Below, one piece after another: positions 11,497 to 24,100 of a stretch of DNA of 64,000 nt (position 1 is the first letter of the stretch; each line of letters opens with the position of its first letter). Below the pieces are notes generated by a model. It did not search any database and was not told where the DNA came from. It saw only the letters and a list, made by a program, of their open reading frames with translations. A program made the position numbers and the translations under genes. Source of the DNA: Stercorarius parasiticus (lineage: Eukaryota > Chordata > Aves > Charadriiformes > Stercorariidae); assembly GCA_013396915.1 (NCBI GenBank), contig VWZL01000445.1, positions 371,203-435,202 of the forward strand. Direction: 5' to 3'.

Positions 11497-12317
11497 ATCC
11501 CATGGGGCACGGGCTGGGGGGTACTTGCCGCAGCAGCGGGGACGGGAGCATGGGCACCAACACCGGCTGCAGCGGGTCCACGGTGGGACCACAGGACAGG
11601 TCACCTGGGGAGAGAGGAAGGGTGGCAGGGGTTACACGTGTTATACCCAACATATATAACTCTGCACAGGGTAATAAACACCCCCTCCACACCCCTCCTT
11701 GCAGGCGCTGAACCCGCCCGGCTGAGTGTACACAGCTCCCGAATGGCATTGTTCATGCTAAAATGTTTCTTGCTTCATCCCGTTATGGCCTCAAAGCCCA
11801 TAAAAATCAATGGAGCCTGCACAGACCTTGGGAATAAAAAGCTGGCCTAATAGACGATGGTGGAAATATATGTACATATGAGTTTTAACAGAGAGACTTC
11901 TGTTTCAAGCTTTTGTGAGATTATATGAGAATTTTACTACTTCTTCTGTTTGGTTGGNAGAAAAATGCCCATGCAGCAATAGCGAGTTTTATGGCATCTG
12001 CAAAACCAAGGTACGAAGTGACCTATTATTGAGCATCACCTCCTGGCACCTCAGATATTAACTGAATATTTCCATACGCATAGGTATGAATCAGTCATTT
12101 AAGGCCAAGTACCTGCTGTGCAAGCGCTGGCCCTGTGCTGCCAGCTGCAATCCGGGCACAAAGAGCCACAGAAGAACGCTTTTCCCCATTAAAATGGGCA
12201 TATTTATATTTGAGCATAACATCTTGCCTTGCTACGGTAAAGATAGAGGAGCCAGAACAAAAATCAAATATATACGCCTGCTTATTTTAATACATGTTCA
12301 TATGTAAATTAGAGAAT

Positions 12318-12540
12318 TTATATATATATATAAAAGAAAGTGAATCAACTTTGCTGCTCACCATCACTTCCACAAAATCTGTGCTGGGTGATATGAAAGG
12401 GACTGCAGTCCTTCTCAAGGTAATGAAGCATATACATGTGTGTATATACATGTGTATATACGTGTGTGCGAGAGTATGTAAGTAGGCGTGTGCTTAGAAA
12501 TGTCCACGGTGGTGTGTGTGAGTGTGCGCGTGTCTATATA
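12318..12540. repeat. TA and TG/TATA microsatellite zone
   Basis: A (TA)n tract at about 12318-12332 is followed, after about 95 bp of normal sequence, by an imperfect alternating run of TATACATGTG, TGTATA and GTGTGTG units at about 12429-12540. This is alternating purine-pyrimidine simple sequence and probably polymorphic. Confidence 0.75.
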
Positions 12541-13600
12541 CAGCCCCTGCCGTGGCTCACTGGCCGTTTCTCTCACGGAATACCTGCCATGCAAACCACG
12601 CACCTGGGCTCCAGCAATGCATCTGCGGGGCCAAATAATTAACCAGGGCAGCAAGCTCTCACTCCGAAAATGAAGCCCAACTACATTTATACAAACTTTT
12701 TTGCCTCGTTAATTATTCCCCATTTGCAGTAATGTGTTTACCTTCTCCTTCCTGAAGTTAGTAATTTGTCCTCCTCCTTATTTAATTTCAGGTGGTTGAT
12801 TTGGAGCCAACTCACCAATTTTTTAGAATCATTTGGAATTCAGGTCCTCTCCTCCAGAGTGCTTGCAGCAATTCCTCCACCACTCGGCTCTGGAAAAAAC
12901 ATGATTATTTACTTTCTTCTGAACGGAAAATAACCGGTGTTAGGCTCGCCCAACAGGCAGCCGTGATGATTTAGCTTAAATTCCCACACCTGGGTAAGGC
13001 ATTCCAATCCCAAAATATCTCTTCTTCTACCAAAATGGACTCGCCGTAAGCCAAAGGATCGTTTATTAATTATTCCTGCCAGCAGACACGCCATGCTTGG
13101 AGAGCTGGCCTCGAGGCTCCAGGGCCCTGCCTGTCCCCTGCCCACTTCCATCCCCCATCGCAGGGACACACAGCCCCCGCCGTGTCCTCGGCTCCCCCCG
13201 CCCGGCCCTGCCTGCGCTGGCACCTCTCAATGCCGAGCAGAATCTGGCCCGGGCTGCCCTCCCCGCCCCGCAAAGGGCAGCCTGCCCCCGGGCTCAGGTA
13301 CGCTCAGTTACTGCAGGCAGCTCTCGAGGAATAAAGTACCATCCGGTTTATATAAGCGGAAAAGCTCCCCGACTGCTTGTTCTTGGCTGTCCGTTTTATG
13401 ACAGCTTATTACAAAACCATCTTCAAGAAAACCACACAGCGGTTGTGTGTGCTGCGCTCCTGCCGCCGCTGCCCAGGCGGAGGTGGGAAGCTGCCGATTG
13501 GTGCCAGCGCTGTGCAACGCACACGTGCCCACGCACACACGCCCAGGCACGCGTGCATGGCCCTGCTCAGCGCGGGTGCTCCTGGTGCCCCCAAGACAGC

Positions 13601-13660
13601 TGCTGGATGCAGGACGCGGGATGCTGGATGCAGGACGCGGGATGCTGGAGGCAGGATGCT
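13601..13660. repeat. 21-bp minisatellite, about 2.9 units
   Basis: The 21-base unit beginning TGCTGGATGCAGGACGCGGG occurs at 13601-13621 and again unchanged at 13622-13642. A third, partial and diverged copy runs to about 13660. Because 21 is a multiple of three, open frames across it show a repeated seven-residue motif, which gives a false impression of a protein repeat. Confidence 0.85.
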
Positions 13661-16600
13661 TTTTTGCTGGCTGGTGGAAGCGGCTCTGCAGCTGCTTCGC
13701 ACACCTGCACCCAGCACCAGCTTTGCGGGATGGGGCTCGGCAGCTCTAGGGAAACCCCCAGAGCCGGGGTGGTGCCTGCAAGACTTGAACAGATACAGCT
13801 CAAACCTCCTGGGAATAATCACAGAATTGCGGGTGGCCTTTACTCAGCCTTTATGACTCCAGCCAGGTACTACTCAATACTTCTGCCATGTATAAAGTAA
13901 TCAGGATGGAATACTTTATTATGAAACTTATTCTCGGATGAAACCTTGCATGAAGGAATGTGTAAACCACTTAACGCAAAAACACAAAAAACCCACCCAA
14001 AACCACAGCATGCATGGAACTGGGCGATTTAAAGGCATTTTTCAGGATTATGGCATTAAACTTTGAAGAAGACATACATTTCCCCCCAGTCACTGCATGC
14101 TTCGTGCCCTGGGTGTTCACGCAGTTTTACACTCTATTTTCCCATCTGGCACATTAGTTAGTTTGCAAGTTCTCAGTCTCTGCCCTCAGCAGCAGGGCTG
14201 ATCCCTGCTTCGCAAGGCTGCATGCACCGTGCTATTCCTATATATCAGTACCTGCATGCACTTTTGCATTCAGCCCATTGCATTGAATAAGGCAAAGTGG
14301 AAAGACCACACTGCAACACCTACCACCGTGGGCTACTTTCACCCAGATATTTTTTTTTAACATCAGAAGTTAAATAGCTGCTTTATAGAGAAAAGCTTCA
14401 ACTGGGAAAATTCTTACTATCAAAACTAATACTTCTGCTGATTAAACATTTCAATTTAAAATGTGTGTTAACAACAGGCAAAAGTTACACACTGGAGCAC
14501 GGGGCCCCAAACCTGTGGCGTGCGGGACCCTCCCCATATGGATTCCCAGAGCCACAACGGCTTGTACGAACAAAGGGGTCCAGTTGCAATGGTCCTTCCA
14601 ACAGGGCAAGCTATGTAATCATCATTTTTTCACTCTGTTTTATGCATTCTGTTTGGGTTTTTTTAAACCTCAAATTGCATTTTCTCATGTATGACCATCG
14701 CTTAAAAAGTCAACACAAAGGAGTGCAAGACAGCAGCAATTTTTCTAAAAACCCCCAAGCAAAGGAGCTCTCACATGTACAGCTATTTTCACTTATGCAG
14801 ACTAAGTCCAAGTGAAGTAATTTATTTTTTTTTTACACTGATTATTCCTTCTGCATCTAGACATATTCAGCTGGCTTTTAAACCAAGCCCTTTGCATCAG
14901 GGTCAGTGATGGGTTTGTCCCCAGGTGAATCCAACCCATCCCTGGTAAGAGGAGCAGCAGCCAAAGGTGTCTTAATGGGCATGAACGGAAACTAAACAAA
15001 CAAATGTAGGAATTAATGGGCAAATCAGAATAACAAGCTGTGATTTGTCATCCATTATCAAGGTAAAGGCAACTCAGCTGTCTCCTTAATTAATTTTCAC
15101 TAAGTGCAAACAGGAGCCCAGCATGTTCTGATCCCCTGCCAAAGGCTTTCCAGAGCACAGGGGATGAGGAATGGCTGATCCGCCATGGAACAGGGAAATG
15201 GGGCACTTGGTGGGCAGTGACAGACATGGGGGAGAGCCACGCACAGGTTTGCCAGGCAGGGAACCCTCCCTCCCGGGGGCGGCAGACCCTCGAGACCCAA
15301 CCACAACCCCAGCCTGATTTCCCAGAATGTAAAAGCTGCAGCAAGTGGTGGGGACGTAGCATCCTGGAAGACACAACCGTGCAATAGGTGGTCCTTGCTG
15401 CCTTTTCTCGAGCAGCAGCAGCCCGGGCTGCAGCCTGCACGGCACACAGCGGGCAGAGCTGCCGACGGGGCTGGTGTTGCCCTGCGAGAAGGAGCCATCT
15501 CCAGCGGCAGCGAGGGCTGCTCCCAGGATCCCGGCGGGAGAGCAGGGCCAGAGCACAGAGAGCATCCCCAGAGAGAGGCGTGCTTTTCTGGGAAACTAGA
15601 AAAATATGTTCCCTTGTGCCCTGTGTGACGATGGTCATTAACCCAGGCAGGCGCTGGGCTTGGGCTGGGAGCTGCAATCACAGCGACGCGACCCCCCAGC
15701 TATAAAAAGAGACATGATTCAGATGTGAACCCAAAGAAAAGGTTCTTTCTAACCACAGTCAGACACAGCTCGCTCACTGAGCTCACAACGGTACCAGAGT
15801 AACTGCCGATGCGCCGGTGAGGAGACAGGAGGGCACTGCCGTGCCAGCCCGACCTGCCGGACCGCGGCTCCCTGTCCCAAATGCAGCCAAAGCCCAGCCT
15901 GGCTGAGGGGACACCAGCAGCCTCTGCCCGGGCAGTCGGATGCCGCTCCTGGAGATCCTGGTGTGCTACGTCTGCCCATGCCCAGGTGGATCGATGGGGA
16001 TCGCAATGGGCTTTAGGGATGCCAGGTCCAGTGCGCTGATCGCCACCAACCACCCTGGAGTGCCTCTGCCTCCGCTGCCCAAGGGAGAGGTGCCCGTGAG
16101 CCCCTGCCCCGCAGCTGACAAAGAATCAAAAACCATTTTGGGGGCTATCATTTTGAGTGGAAAATTACTTACTAACAAAGTAACATGCTTCACTGAAATT
16201 TCATCACGCCACTTCATATGCATAAAAGTAGCTGCCTGACACGTACAGCCAAAGGGGAGTCACCCAGAATAACGAGGTGAACCAGGGACAAAAAGACCAC
16301 ACGTGTTCACATCCCAAGTGCAGATCCCCAGCGCTGCCGAGCTGCCTGGCCTTTTTCCGCAGTTACGGTGCTGGGGGAACCAAAGGTTTGGCCCAAAAGT
16401 CTTCCTGCACCTCATCCGCTGCGTTACTTCATCTCCTAACTGTGAATCAAATATTCCAAAGCAAGGGGGGGGAAAGGGAGAAATCAGGGGCCAGTTTTAA
16501 AAGGTTAGACTAATCATGACTAGAAACCTTTTGAATTTCAGGACGGAGTGCGTAATTAGAATTAGTGTTACACCTCAGCTGTGAAATCAGCGCCGGTGCG

Positions 16601-16780
16601 GCAGGAGAACGGGCTGCGGCAGCTCGGCCCCGCGCTGGGCAGGTTGGGGGGGGCTCCATCCGCCAGAGACGGGCTGAACTCTAAAGTGGTCTGCGGGAAC
16701 GCTCCCTCTGCAGCTGCCATCACAGAATTCCCTCTGGGCTTAATCTGCTTCCAACACAAGATACTGCTCCAAGCATTAAA

Positions 16781-16882
16781 TCATAGAACGGTTTGGGTTG
16801 GAAGGGACCTTAAAGCCCACCCAGTGCCACCCCCTGCCCTGGGCAGGGACACCTCCCACCAGACCAGGATGCTCCAAGCCCC
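16781..16882 (-). mobile_element. CR1 LINE 3' end fragment
   Basis: The sequence starts with TCATAGAACGGTTTGGGTTG and continues with the typical reverse complement of the CR1 3' end (GGAAGGGACCTTAAAG, then CCCTGCCCTGGGCAGGGACACCTCCCAC and so on). The element is on the minus strand with its 3' end at the left, and is 5'-truncated after about 100 bp, as most CR1 copies are. It lies directly before the LTR fragment at about 16950. Confidence 0.9.
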
Positions 16883-16949
16883 ATGTATTCCATACCCCAA
16901 CACACGCCCAGTGCACAAACGGGGGCTGGCCGGGGGCAGGGATGCGTGA

Positions 16950-17202
16950 TCACTGCTTGGGACCGACTGGGCAACCCACCACCGGGCGGTGAGCAATTGC
17001 ATTGCAGCACTTATTTTGTATGTTCTTTTACCAGCACTATTATTATTACTTCTTCCTTTACTGTTCTATTAAACTACCTTTATCTCAATCCAAGAGGGTT
17101 TTTAAAATTTTTTTCCCCTTTTCCTCCCTGTCCCACTGAGGGGGGCAGTGAGTGACCGGCTGCCTGGTCCCAGCTGCCGGCTGGGGTTAAGCCCCCACAA
17201 CA
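16950..17202 (+). mobile_element. Avian ERV solo LTR, 3' part
   Basis: The GAGCAATTGCATTG stretch (16991-17004), the ATTATTATTACTTCTTCCTT region, the ATTAAA polyadenylation-type signal (17068-17073), TTTATCTCAATCCA, the poly-pyrimidine stretch and the closing CTGGGGTTAAG...CA are characteristic of a common avian endogenous retrovirus LTR, from its R/U5 region. I recognise this from memory of avian repeat families; the exact subfamily is not assigned. The 5' part of the LTR is missing or unrecognisable, and no internal viral coding sequence is present. It is an old, inactive remnant. Confidence 0.75.
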
Positions 17203-20200
17203 GCACACGTTAATTCCAAATACTCTTTTTTATAAGAGCGTGGTTCGTTTGTTGAATGATTTAAGGCAAGCTATGTTGTATTTAATGTTATAATTTATCC
17301 AACTGGTTTCTTCACTAGCATTTTAACGCAATCCTACCGCTTTCTGCTATCCCAGCGGAGTGAGCAGGGAGACAGGGGCCGCATCTGCACACAGACACAC
17401 TTTTGCCCCGGCGCAGTCCCTCTGCTCTGCGGAACGTGCTGCTGGATCCCCGTCCCTCCAGGCAAACTCTTTGTGCTTCACTTGCAGACACTTATTTTTT
17501 TTTCAGCCAGGAAACAAACGAACATTTCGGATTTTTAGCCCTCTGATGATTCAGTTAATGAGGAACCTGCACTTAACCCAGGCTTTCACCATGAGCCGAA
17601 CACAAGAAACAGGACAAATACTCACTGCTTTAACGCTTGGCTAAAGCATTTCAGACCTTCTTTGAAAGGCACACTATAATACTGCTGAAAAATACGTTTC
17701 TGCCACAGAAAATACTGCCTTTTTGTCTTAAAAAATGTGAACGACCAAAACATCAAAAATTCAACTGGACATTAGAGCTGGAAAGTCAATGAAAAAAAAG
17801 TCAGCATTAGTTGAAGAAAGCAAATACTTTCTGTAAAAGCTTTCATTAACTGGGAAAACCAATTTTCCCCTGTGATAAAAGTTGAGATGGAAAATTTTCA
17901 AATCACCTGATCCTATACCAATTTTCAGAAAATTAAACCATTTTTCATCTTGTTCAGACTCTAGAGTGCCTACAAAACCCAGCTGCTATTCTATTACTTC
18001 CGACACAGAATACCTAAATAAAGATGGGAGAAATTTGACAGGAGAAATCAGACCTAAGCGGTCTGAGTTGGAAACAGAACTCCAGGACTGCGCTGATGGT
18101 CAGGTTTCTCTGATCAGCTGTGGCATTTGTGTTTTCCCCAGTCCAGGCTGTGTGGGTGCGTTCCCACCCCATTCCCAGGCTGCTGGGCCCTGGTCACTCA
18201 CGGGGGCATGGAAAGGGCTTTGGAGAAGAGCCACGGGCATCACAGGCTGCGGCAATTCCTTTCGTTTCCAAAGACATCCCTAGCTGAGAAAAGCAGTCTG
18301 ATGGAAACACCTTGTCACCTGCAAAGCAAAGGAAAACCGGGTAACCCCTGCCCTCCAAATCCCTGCTGACCCCCCCAGCCACCGCCTCTGGGAGAGGGAC
18401 CGGCAGCGGGAGGCCGAGGGGACCCCGATGTCGCTGCCCCCCTGCTCCCCACCGCCGCCTTTCATATGCCTCCCAGAGACGCACTGTTGGGGACAGACAT
18501 TATTACTGCGTCTGTGATTATTTTGTTTCAAGCGTTGCCCTCCTGCCCTGGCCTGAGGGACCGCCCCGTGACTAAATTAATTTCCTCCTGAATGGATTTT
18601 CTGCCTAAAGCCGCTGTTCCCAAAGCTTTCTGGCCACGACCCGCCGCGCAGCACAAGGCGTTTGTGGCGGGTGACTGTAAGATGTGACCAATGCCATCCA
18701 AAATTAATGAAAAGTTGAAGAGAGAATGAAGTGTCCCGCTTTATGATTCCTCAGAATAACTGTGTTTTTTCCTGCCTTTGCCCCCCCGTTGGAGCCGAGG
18801 GCTGGGACACACGGGGCTGTGCGGATGCCCAGGCGCTGCTCCACTCCACGGGCGCTGCTCGGGCAGAAGCCAGCGCGTTGGCCTCTTGCTGCATCTCACC
18901 GCTTTTAAGCGCTGCCTTTGCTCCTCTTCGCTGTGACTTTTGTCCCCAGCCCGGCCGTTCACAAGTCCCTGACAGCTCCCAATTGCCCCTTGACTCGGTG
19001 ACGGAGGAGCGGAGCTGCCCAAGGGAGCGAGAGGACGGGACAGCGTGGTGAGGACACTGTGTTTCCTCCGGCAGTGTTGTTTTTTCCCTTACGTTATCCA
19101 ATTTATGTGAATTTAGGGCTGGTGAGAGATGTGCAGCCAACAGCCCCGGGGGAGCCATTGATGGCACCCTGCCGGGACCAGCAGACAGCGGCCACCGGTC
19201 CTGCCTGGGCACCCCGCTCCATTGGGATGGGAATGAGAGCCACCGGGCCACCAAATCCACAGGTTTTTCCTAAGCTTCCGCATTTCCAGGGCTGTCTGCT
19301 CTGCACGCCTCCGCAGCCGCTCCGCACACCCAAACGCCCGCTCAGGTTTGTCACATGCACAAACGAATCCGCCCGCCTTCAGCAGTTACTCACAGCTCGT
19401 CACAACAGGGACAAAAATCCTGTCTCACGCCGATGGTCCACTTATCTCTGCTCACTGTGGTGCTCATCCTCACACAGGAGCGTGGGCCCACAGCTCTGTA
19501 GCGTGGCAGTCCCTGCCCCACGTGCCACACACCTCCAGAGGGACCTCCCCCCAGGGTCTCACAATGCTTCTCACCCCCTGCAAAGCCACCGGAGGAGGTG
19601 ACAACCCACGGGAGGAGGTGATGCACCAATCGCCTGTGAAAGATCCCGAAGAGGTTTCTTAAGTTCAGACGTCTCTAAGTACGCCAGAGAAGATGGTTAC
19701 ACCAGGTACATTAAGTGAACACAAAATCTCCCTCTTCAGCAGATGCCCACGTTAGACTTTAAATGGTGACATCAACAATACATGATATAAAAAATGAGTC
19801 TCAGCAGGTTGTCAACAAACCAGCTTGATTTATGTCTGTGTTGAACATGTCATAGCTCCTCTCTCTCTCTTCTATTACATCAAGTAATTGCTTCATTATC
19901 TTAACGCTCCAATTATTGTGGTAGCATGGCTCTTTAGCTTATTTTCAATGGAAATGTAATTATCTGCACAGTCACACCAGTTCACTGATCAAAGATGTTG
20001 TGGGATTGATGACTTGCTTCATACCTGCACACAAATGTCTTCCCAAGTCGCCACCCGGCACCAACCTGGCTGGTTTGCCGAAGCTCTTTGCGATGTTATT
20101 GCTCCTCTAACACAGAAGGTTGAACAGTTTACCCAATGACGCGTGGCAAGGAGTCAGTAACAGCTGAATTTGCATGAAGGGATCGCCAGTATCAGGTGCC

Positions 20201-20900
20201 AGTGGGTCCAGGGTTTGCTAGTTGCTCCTGCCGTGTGGAAAAACTCCGGAGGAGGAAACTCGTCTCTCCAGGACAGCAGTCATGGCCAAGCACGGCAAGA
20301 CGCTGGCCCCCCATGGGGCTTGCTCAGAGCGCAGCGGGTTGGCCCCACGTTACCGGGCAGCTCTGATGGGTCGCAGCGGGTGAGTGCATGTCCCAGGGAT
20401 GTCCCAGCTGTCAGGATGTCACCTTAATGCTGAGGCTCATTGACACACCATCAAACTCCGGAGGAGCTGCAGTAACTACCCAGGCCCGTGGTCTCACCCT
20501 GAAACAAATACATCTGATTTGCATCTTTGTTTGCAGGCTTGTTTAATTGCTTGACACTGGCACTAAATGAGGCACAAGAGACGTACTCGTGTGCGCTGGG
20601 ATCTCTGCTTTGAGTCAAGGCTACATCGGGAAGCACAAAGATTTATTTCTGTTAATGTCCACTGAATGGTTTCAGAGCCCAGGGCGGTGCAGGGCAGGAG
20701 CGGCAGCGCTGAGCCCTGACTCACTCCTTACCCCGCGGCACCCGGCACCTGTGCGGCAGAGCCGAAACCTCGGGCATGGATTTCTGCCTCTGCGGAAAGC
20801 GGGCTAGCCAGCCCTTCCATGCAAAGGCCTCCCTAGACAGGGCTGCAGGTGGTGGCGTAAAAATTAAACATGGGGCGCAGAGACTCTCCCACATAACAGG
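17203..20900. other. Intergenic DNA with a possible conserved noncoding stretch
   Basis: There is no gene here. The sequence is AT-rich at 17220-17340 and 17640-18060, and GC-rich with chance frames at 18780-19620. The 19780-20010 segment is separately listed as a candidate regulatory element. Confidence 0.55.
19780..20010. promoter_or_regulatory. Candidate conserved noncoding element
   Basis: This AT-rich but complex, repeat-free stretch has several TAAT/ATTA homeobox-type cores (for example AAGTAATTG, CCAATTATT and TGTAATTATC) and a TC-rich run between them. It contains no open frame and no CpG decay pattern. This composition is typical of vertebrate developmental enhancers, but I judge by appearance only; conservation was not tested. 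Confidence 0.2.
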
Positions 20901-21110
20901 GCAAGGAATGTTTTACGCTGAGGGTGGTGAGCCCCTGGCCCAGGTTGCCCAGAGAAGCTGTGGCTGCCCCATCCCTGGAGGTGTTCAAGGCCAGGTTGGA
21001 GGGGGCGTGGAGCAACCTGGTCTGGTGGGAGGTGTCCCTGCCCAGGGCAGGGGGTGGCACTGGATGGGCTTTAAGGTCCCTTCCAACCCAAACCATTCTG
21101 TGATTCTATA
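20901..21110 (+). mobile_element. CR1 LINE 3' end
   Basis: The sequence follows the CR1 3' UTR: GGGTGGTGAGCCCCTGGCCC, GGTTGCCCAGAGA, GTGTTCAAGGCCAGGTTGGA, GGGAGGTGTCCCTGCCCAGG, CTTTAAGGTCCCTTCCAACC, and the 3' tail of ATTCTGTGATTCTATA at about 21095-21110. It is on the plus strand, 5'-truncated to about 210 bp. It is a good match to the consensus, so a fairly young copy. Confidence 0.95.
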
Positions 21111-24100
21111 AGTTTAAACTTAGATATAACACCTGCTGGAGCATTACAGGGCAATAATACTCATCAGCACCTGCAGGAAAATAATAAGAGCAAGTCTTTT
21201 TAGATGAAAAATAACTAGAGCAAGTAGAAGATTTTATGGCATGCCACCAAGTGTACGCTTAACCCTGAGAACAGTGATTAAATCCCCATGTGCTACAAAC
21301 CTTTCCAAACCTCCTGCTGTTGCTCTGCTCTTGCTCTCCTGTTCACACGGTCTGCAGGGGCTGCAGCCCCATCCTGGAGGTGCGGGTGGGCAGGAATGGG
21401 CCCACCTCCCCCCCGAGGGCCCCAGGGTGCCCCACAACGGTGCGAGTGAACTGTTGGGACAGAGCTGGTTTCACTCGCGCCAACCCTGAACGCCTGGCAG
21501 CCGGTTCTGCTGGCAGAAGCGAGGCGTGCAGACCCCACAGACCCCGCACCCCAGGAGTGCCGGGGCTGCAGCTCCCCCAGCAATAACTCCCCAAGGCTGG
21601 CAGCTCCCCGCACTCCTTGTCCCCTCCCTGCCCCACAGACAGTGACAGCCTTGTGCCACCCGCTCTCAGCATCACCAGTGCTGGCCCTGGCAGCCGGGCG
21701 AGGGAGGAAAAAGGGCACAAAATCCTCTTGACGCCCACAGGGACCAGGGAAATGGCTCACCGGCCACCGATTCGCAAAACCCTGAAAAAACCTTTAAAAG
21801 AACGTAAGCTGTTCAGTGTTCAGCCCTGAGGTGACCCTAATATAAAAAAGTGAAATGAACACTTGAAAATGGGAGTCCCAGCCTAAACTTGCTGCTCCAG
21901 AAAGGCTATAAACTGACAGCAAGGTGGTTTGAGATGGCAAGGGGGATCATTTCTCTTGCTGAATGGCTCATGGGGCCATAAAAGCTGCCATTTCCACAGC
22001 GCGTGGCGCCGTTCGCCACCGAGCTCTCTGGCAGAGCTGACATTCGAGGGGGGGGAATTGACTCACGGGGTTGAAAAATTCTTCCATGTGCTCCTAATGC
22101 TGACGTGCAGCAGCAAAATTGAAATTCGTGACATGCTTTCCGCAGCCGTGGGGGCAGCTTGGATCCAACTCAGGCAGGACACTACCAGGGAGCCGAGTCG
22201 CCAGAACCAAACCAGCTTTCAGGGGGCTCTCTATGGCCCATTAAACACGCCATGCAACTATTTCATGAAAAATTAAACATTTTGACCAAGATTGCAGTTT
22301 TAACACGTTCACATGCTGTAACAGCATGGGAGGAACAGTTGTTTTCCAACAACAGCAAAATCTTCCTTCCTTCCATGCCCTCCTGCCGCTCCAAAGCGGA
22401 GCCAAGGCTTCTGCGGGGACCCCCCGGCCTGGCCTGGGAGCTGGGGAGCACCCAGCAAACCCCAATGGGAGGCAGTGGTACCTGCAGAGACAGATTTTGA
22501 ATGGCTCCTGCCCTGCCCTGCAAAACCCGACCTGATGGGAACGCTGCAGTCGTGGCACACGGTTACCACGATGCAGCAGCTTCCACACGAGAGACCATGG
22601 AATTGGTAAGTTGGAATGGAAACCCAAAATTTTGCTCAAAGCAGAGCCAATACCCATGAGTCACCTACGCAACACACCTATACTACAGAGAAATCATTTG
22701 CTTTTCTGGGGGAGGCTGCCAGAATGCAGGTGGGTTTACTTTCGGTAGGTGTGGGCTCAGATCAAACACGCTGCGGTGAGACTTCTGTCTTTATCTAGGC
22801 TAGCACCATCTAGGAGCTGTGCGTTAGCTAAATCATCTGCGTTTGTGAGCCAAGCCAATGTCAGTTGCAAATAAATTGTTGTCTGCAGGGCTACTCCAGC
22901 AAGGGATTTAAAAAGAAAGGCTTTTCCTGGAGAACACAAAGCGGTATTCGATTGACTTCGATTGTACCTGGAGAGGCAGGGATGATCTTACTGGGAATCA
23001 ACAGCTCACTGAAAATTAGTACCAGCTGAGGGGCCTTAGTGGAAGAGAAGACATGAAATAGCATCAGTCCTTGCCACAACAGCCCACAGACCCCCAGCCC
23101 CTGTTCCATCCCCTGCCCCTCAGGACCCCGGCACTCCACAGACACATCCTGCAGCATCGCCTCCCACTGGGCACCCCCCGAGCCAGGCACCCCCCAGCCG
23201 CTGTCAAGGTCCCCACCTGGCTCCCCCCTCACCCTCCTGGTGTCTGTGCCGGGGCTCAGCCCGCCCTGCTCCCGGAGCACCACATCTGGAAAAAGGGGAA
23301 GGGGCTGGAGATACCCGAGAAGGACCACAGCTCAGCCTCTGCCCTCCCAGCCCGTCTGCCCTCCCACTGGTCCTCAGCTTGCTGCAAAATACCTAAAAAC
23401 ATGCCATCATGTTTCATTTTGAAAACACAACCCCCCTGCGGAGGGGGTACGGTGGTCCCTGTGCCCCCCATGGCTGCCATGCAGGGCAATGGTGTCCCAG
23501 GGAGCACGGTGGGAGCAGCATCCTCAGCTGGGGACATGTGCCAGCAGCTGTCCCCCCACAATTTGTAATTACTTGCCAGTCATTTCCTTTCCAGTCATTA
23601 AGAGCTCCACTGAAATAAAAACGCTTCGTTCAGCTGCTGCTACAAATGGCACCAAATAAAGCAGTCGAGCATTTCTTCCAGCAGCACTAGAAAAAAAAAT
23701 AAAAGTCACAAAAAAAAAATAAAAATCCCAATTCCGCGCAGGGTACAGCGACGCTGTTGCTGAAATACTGTTGCTAATTAACAGTTTTGTAGGAAGCCGG
23801 TGTAGGAAATGCAGCTCTGCATGAGCAGCCCCTCAGGCCACCACACAACATGCTGGTGACATTCCTGCCGGCACACTCAGGTTTCGCCTCTGGCTGCTCT
23901 TCGTTAAGCCGATCACTGTGGCCTCGGCTGTTCCCAGAGCGTGGCTCGATTGCGCATCCAGTCTCTGGTCTGTCCCTCCTGCGCCAGCCCCTCTTGAACC
24001 ATAACCCAGCGGTGGGACTCTCACCTCCATACTGCTGACCCTCCTGCCTGCGCTCTGAGCAGCTGCTCTGTCTTCATTTAACGGATGGTGGCCAGGAGAA

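Larger units (their letters stand above)
11497..16780. other. Intergenic DNA
   Basis: No gene is recognisable. The content is a GC-rich start (11497-11600), AT-rich noncoding DNA, a TA/TG microsatellite zone (12318-12540), a 21-bp minisatellite (13601-13660), and GC-rich stretches (13120-13290, 15400-15560) with chance open frames of up to 267 codons. None of the translations shows a known domain. Confidence 0.6.

Noticed and set aside
12429..12540. Possible short repeat array of the CRISPR type
   Set aside because: It is only alternating TG/TATA simple sequence without unique spacers, and the genome is vertebrate.
13377..13856. Protein with an apparent seven-residue repeat
   Set aside because: The repeat is the 21-bp minisatellite translated in several frames. 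Both strands show the same effect.
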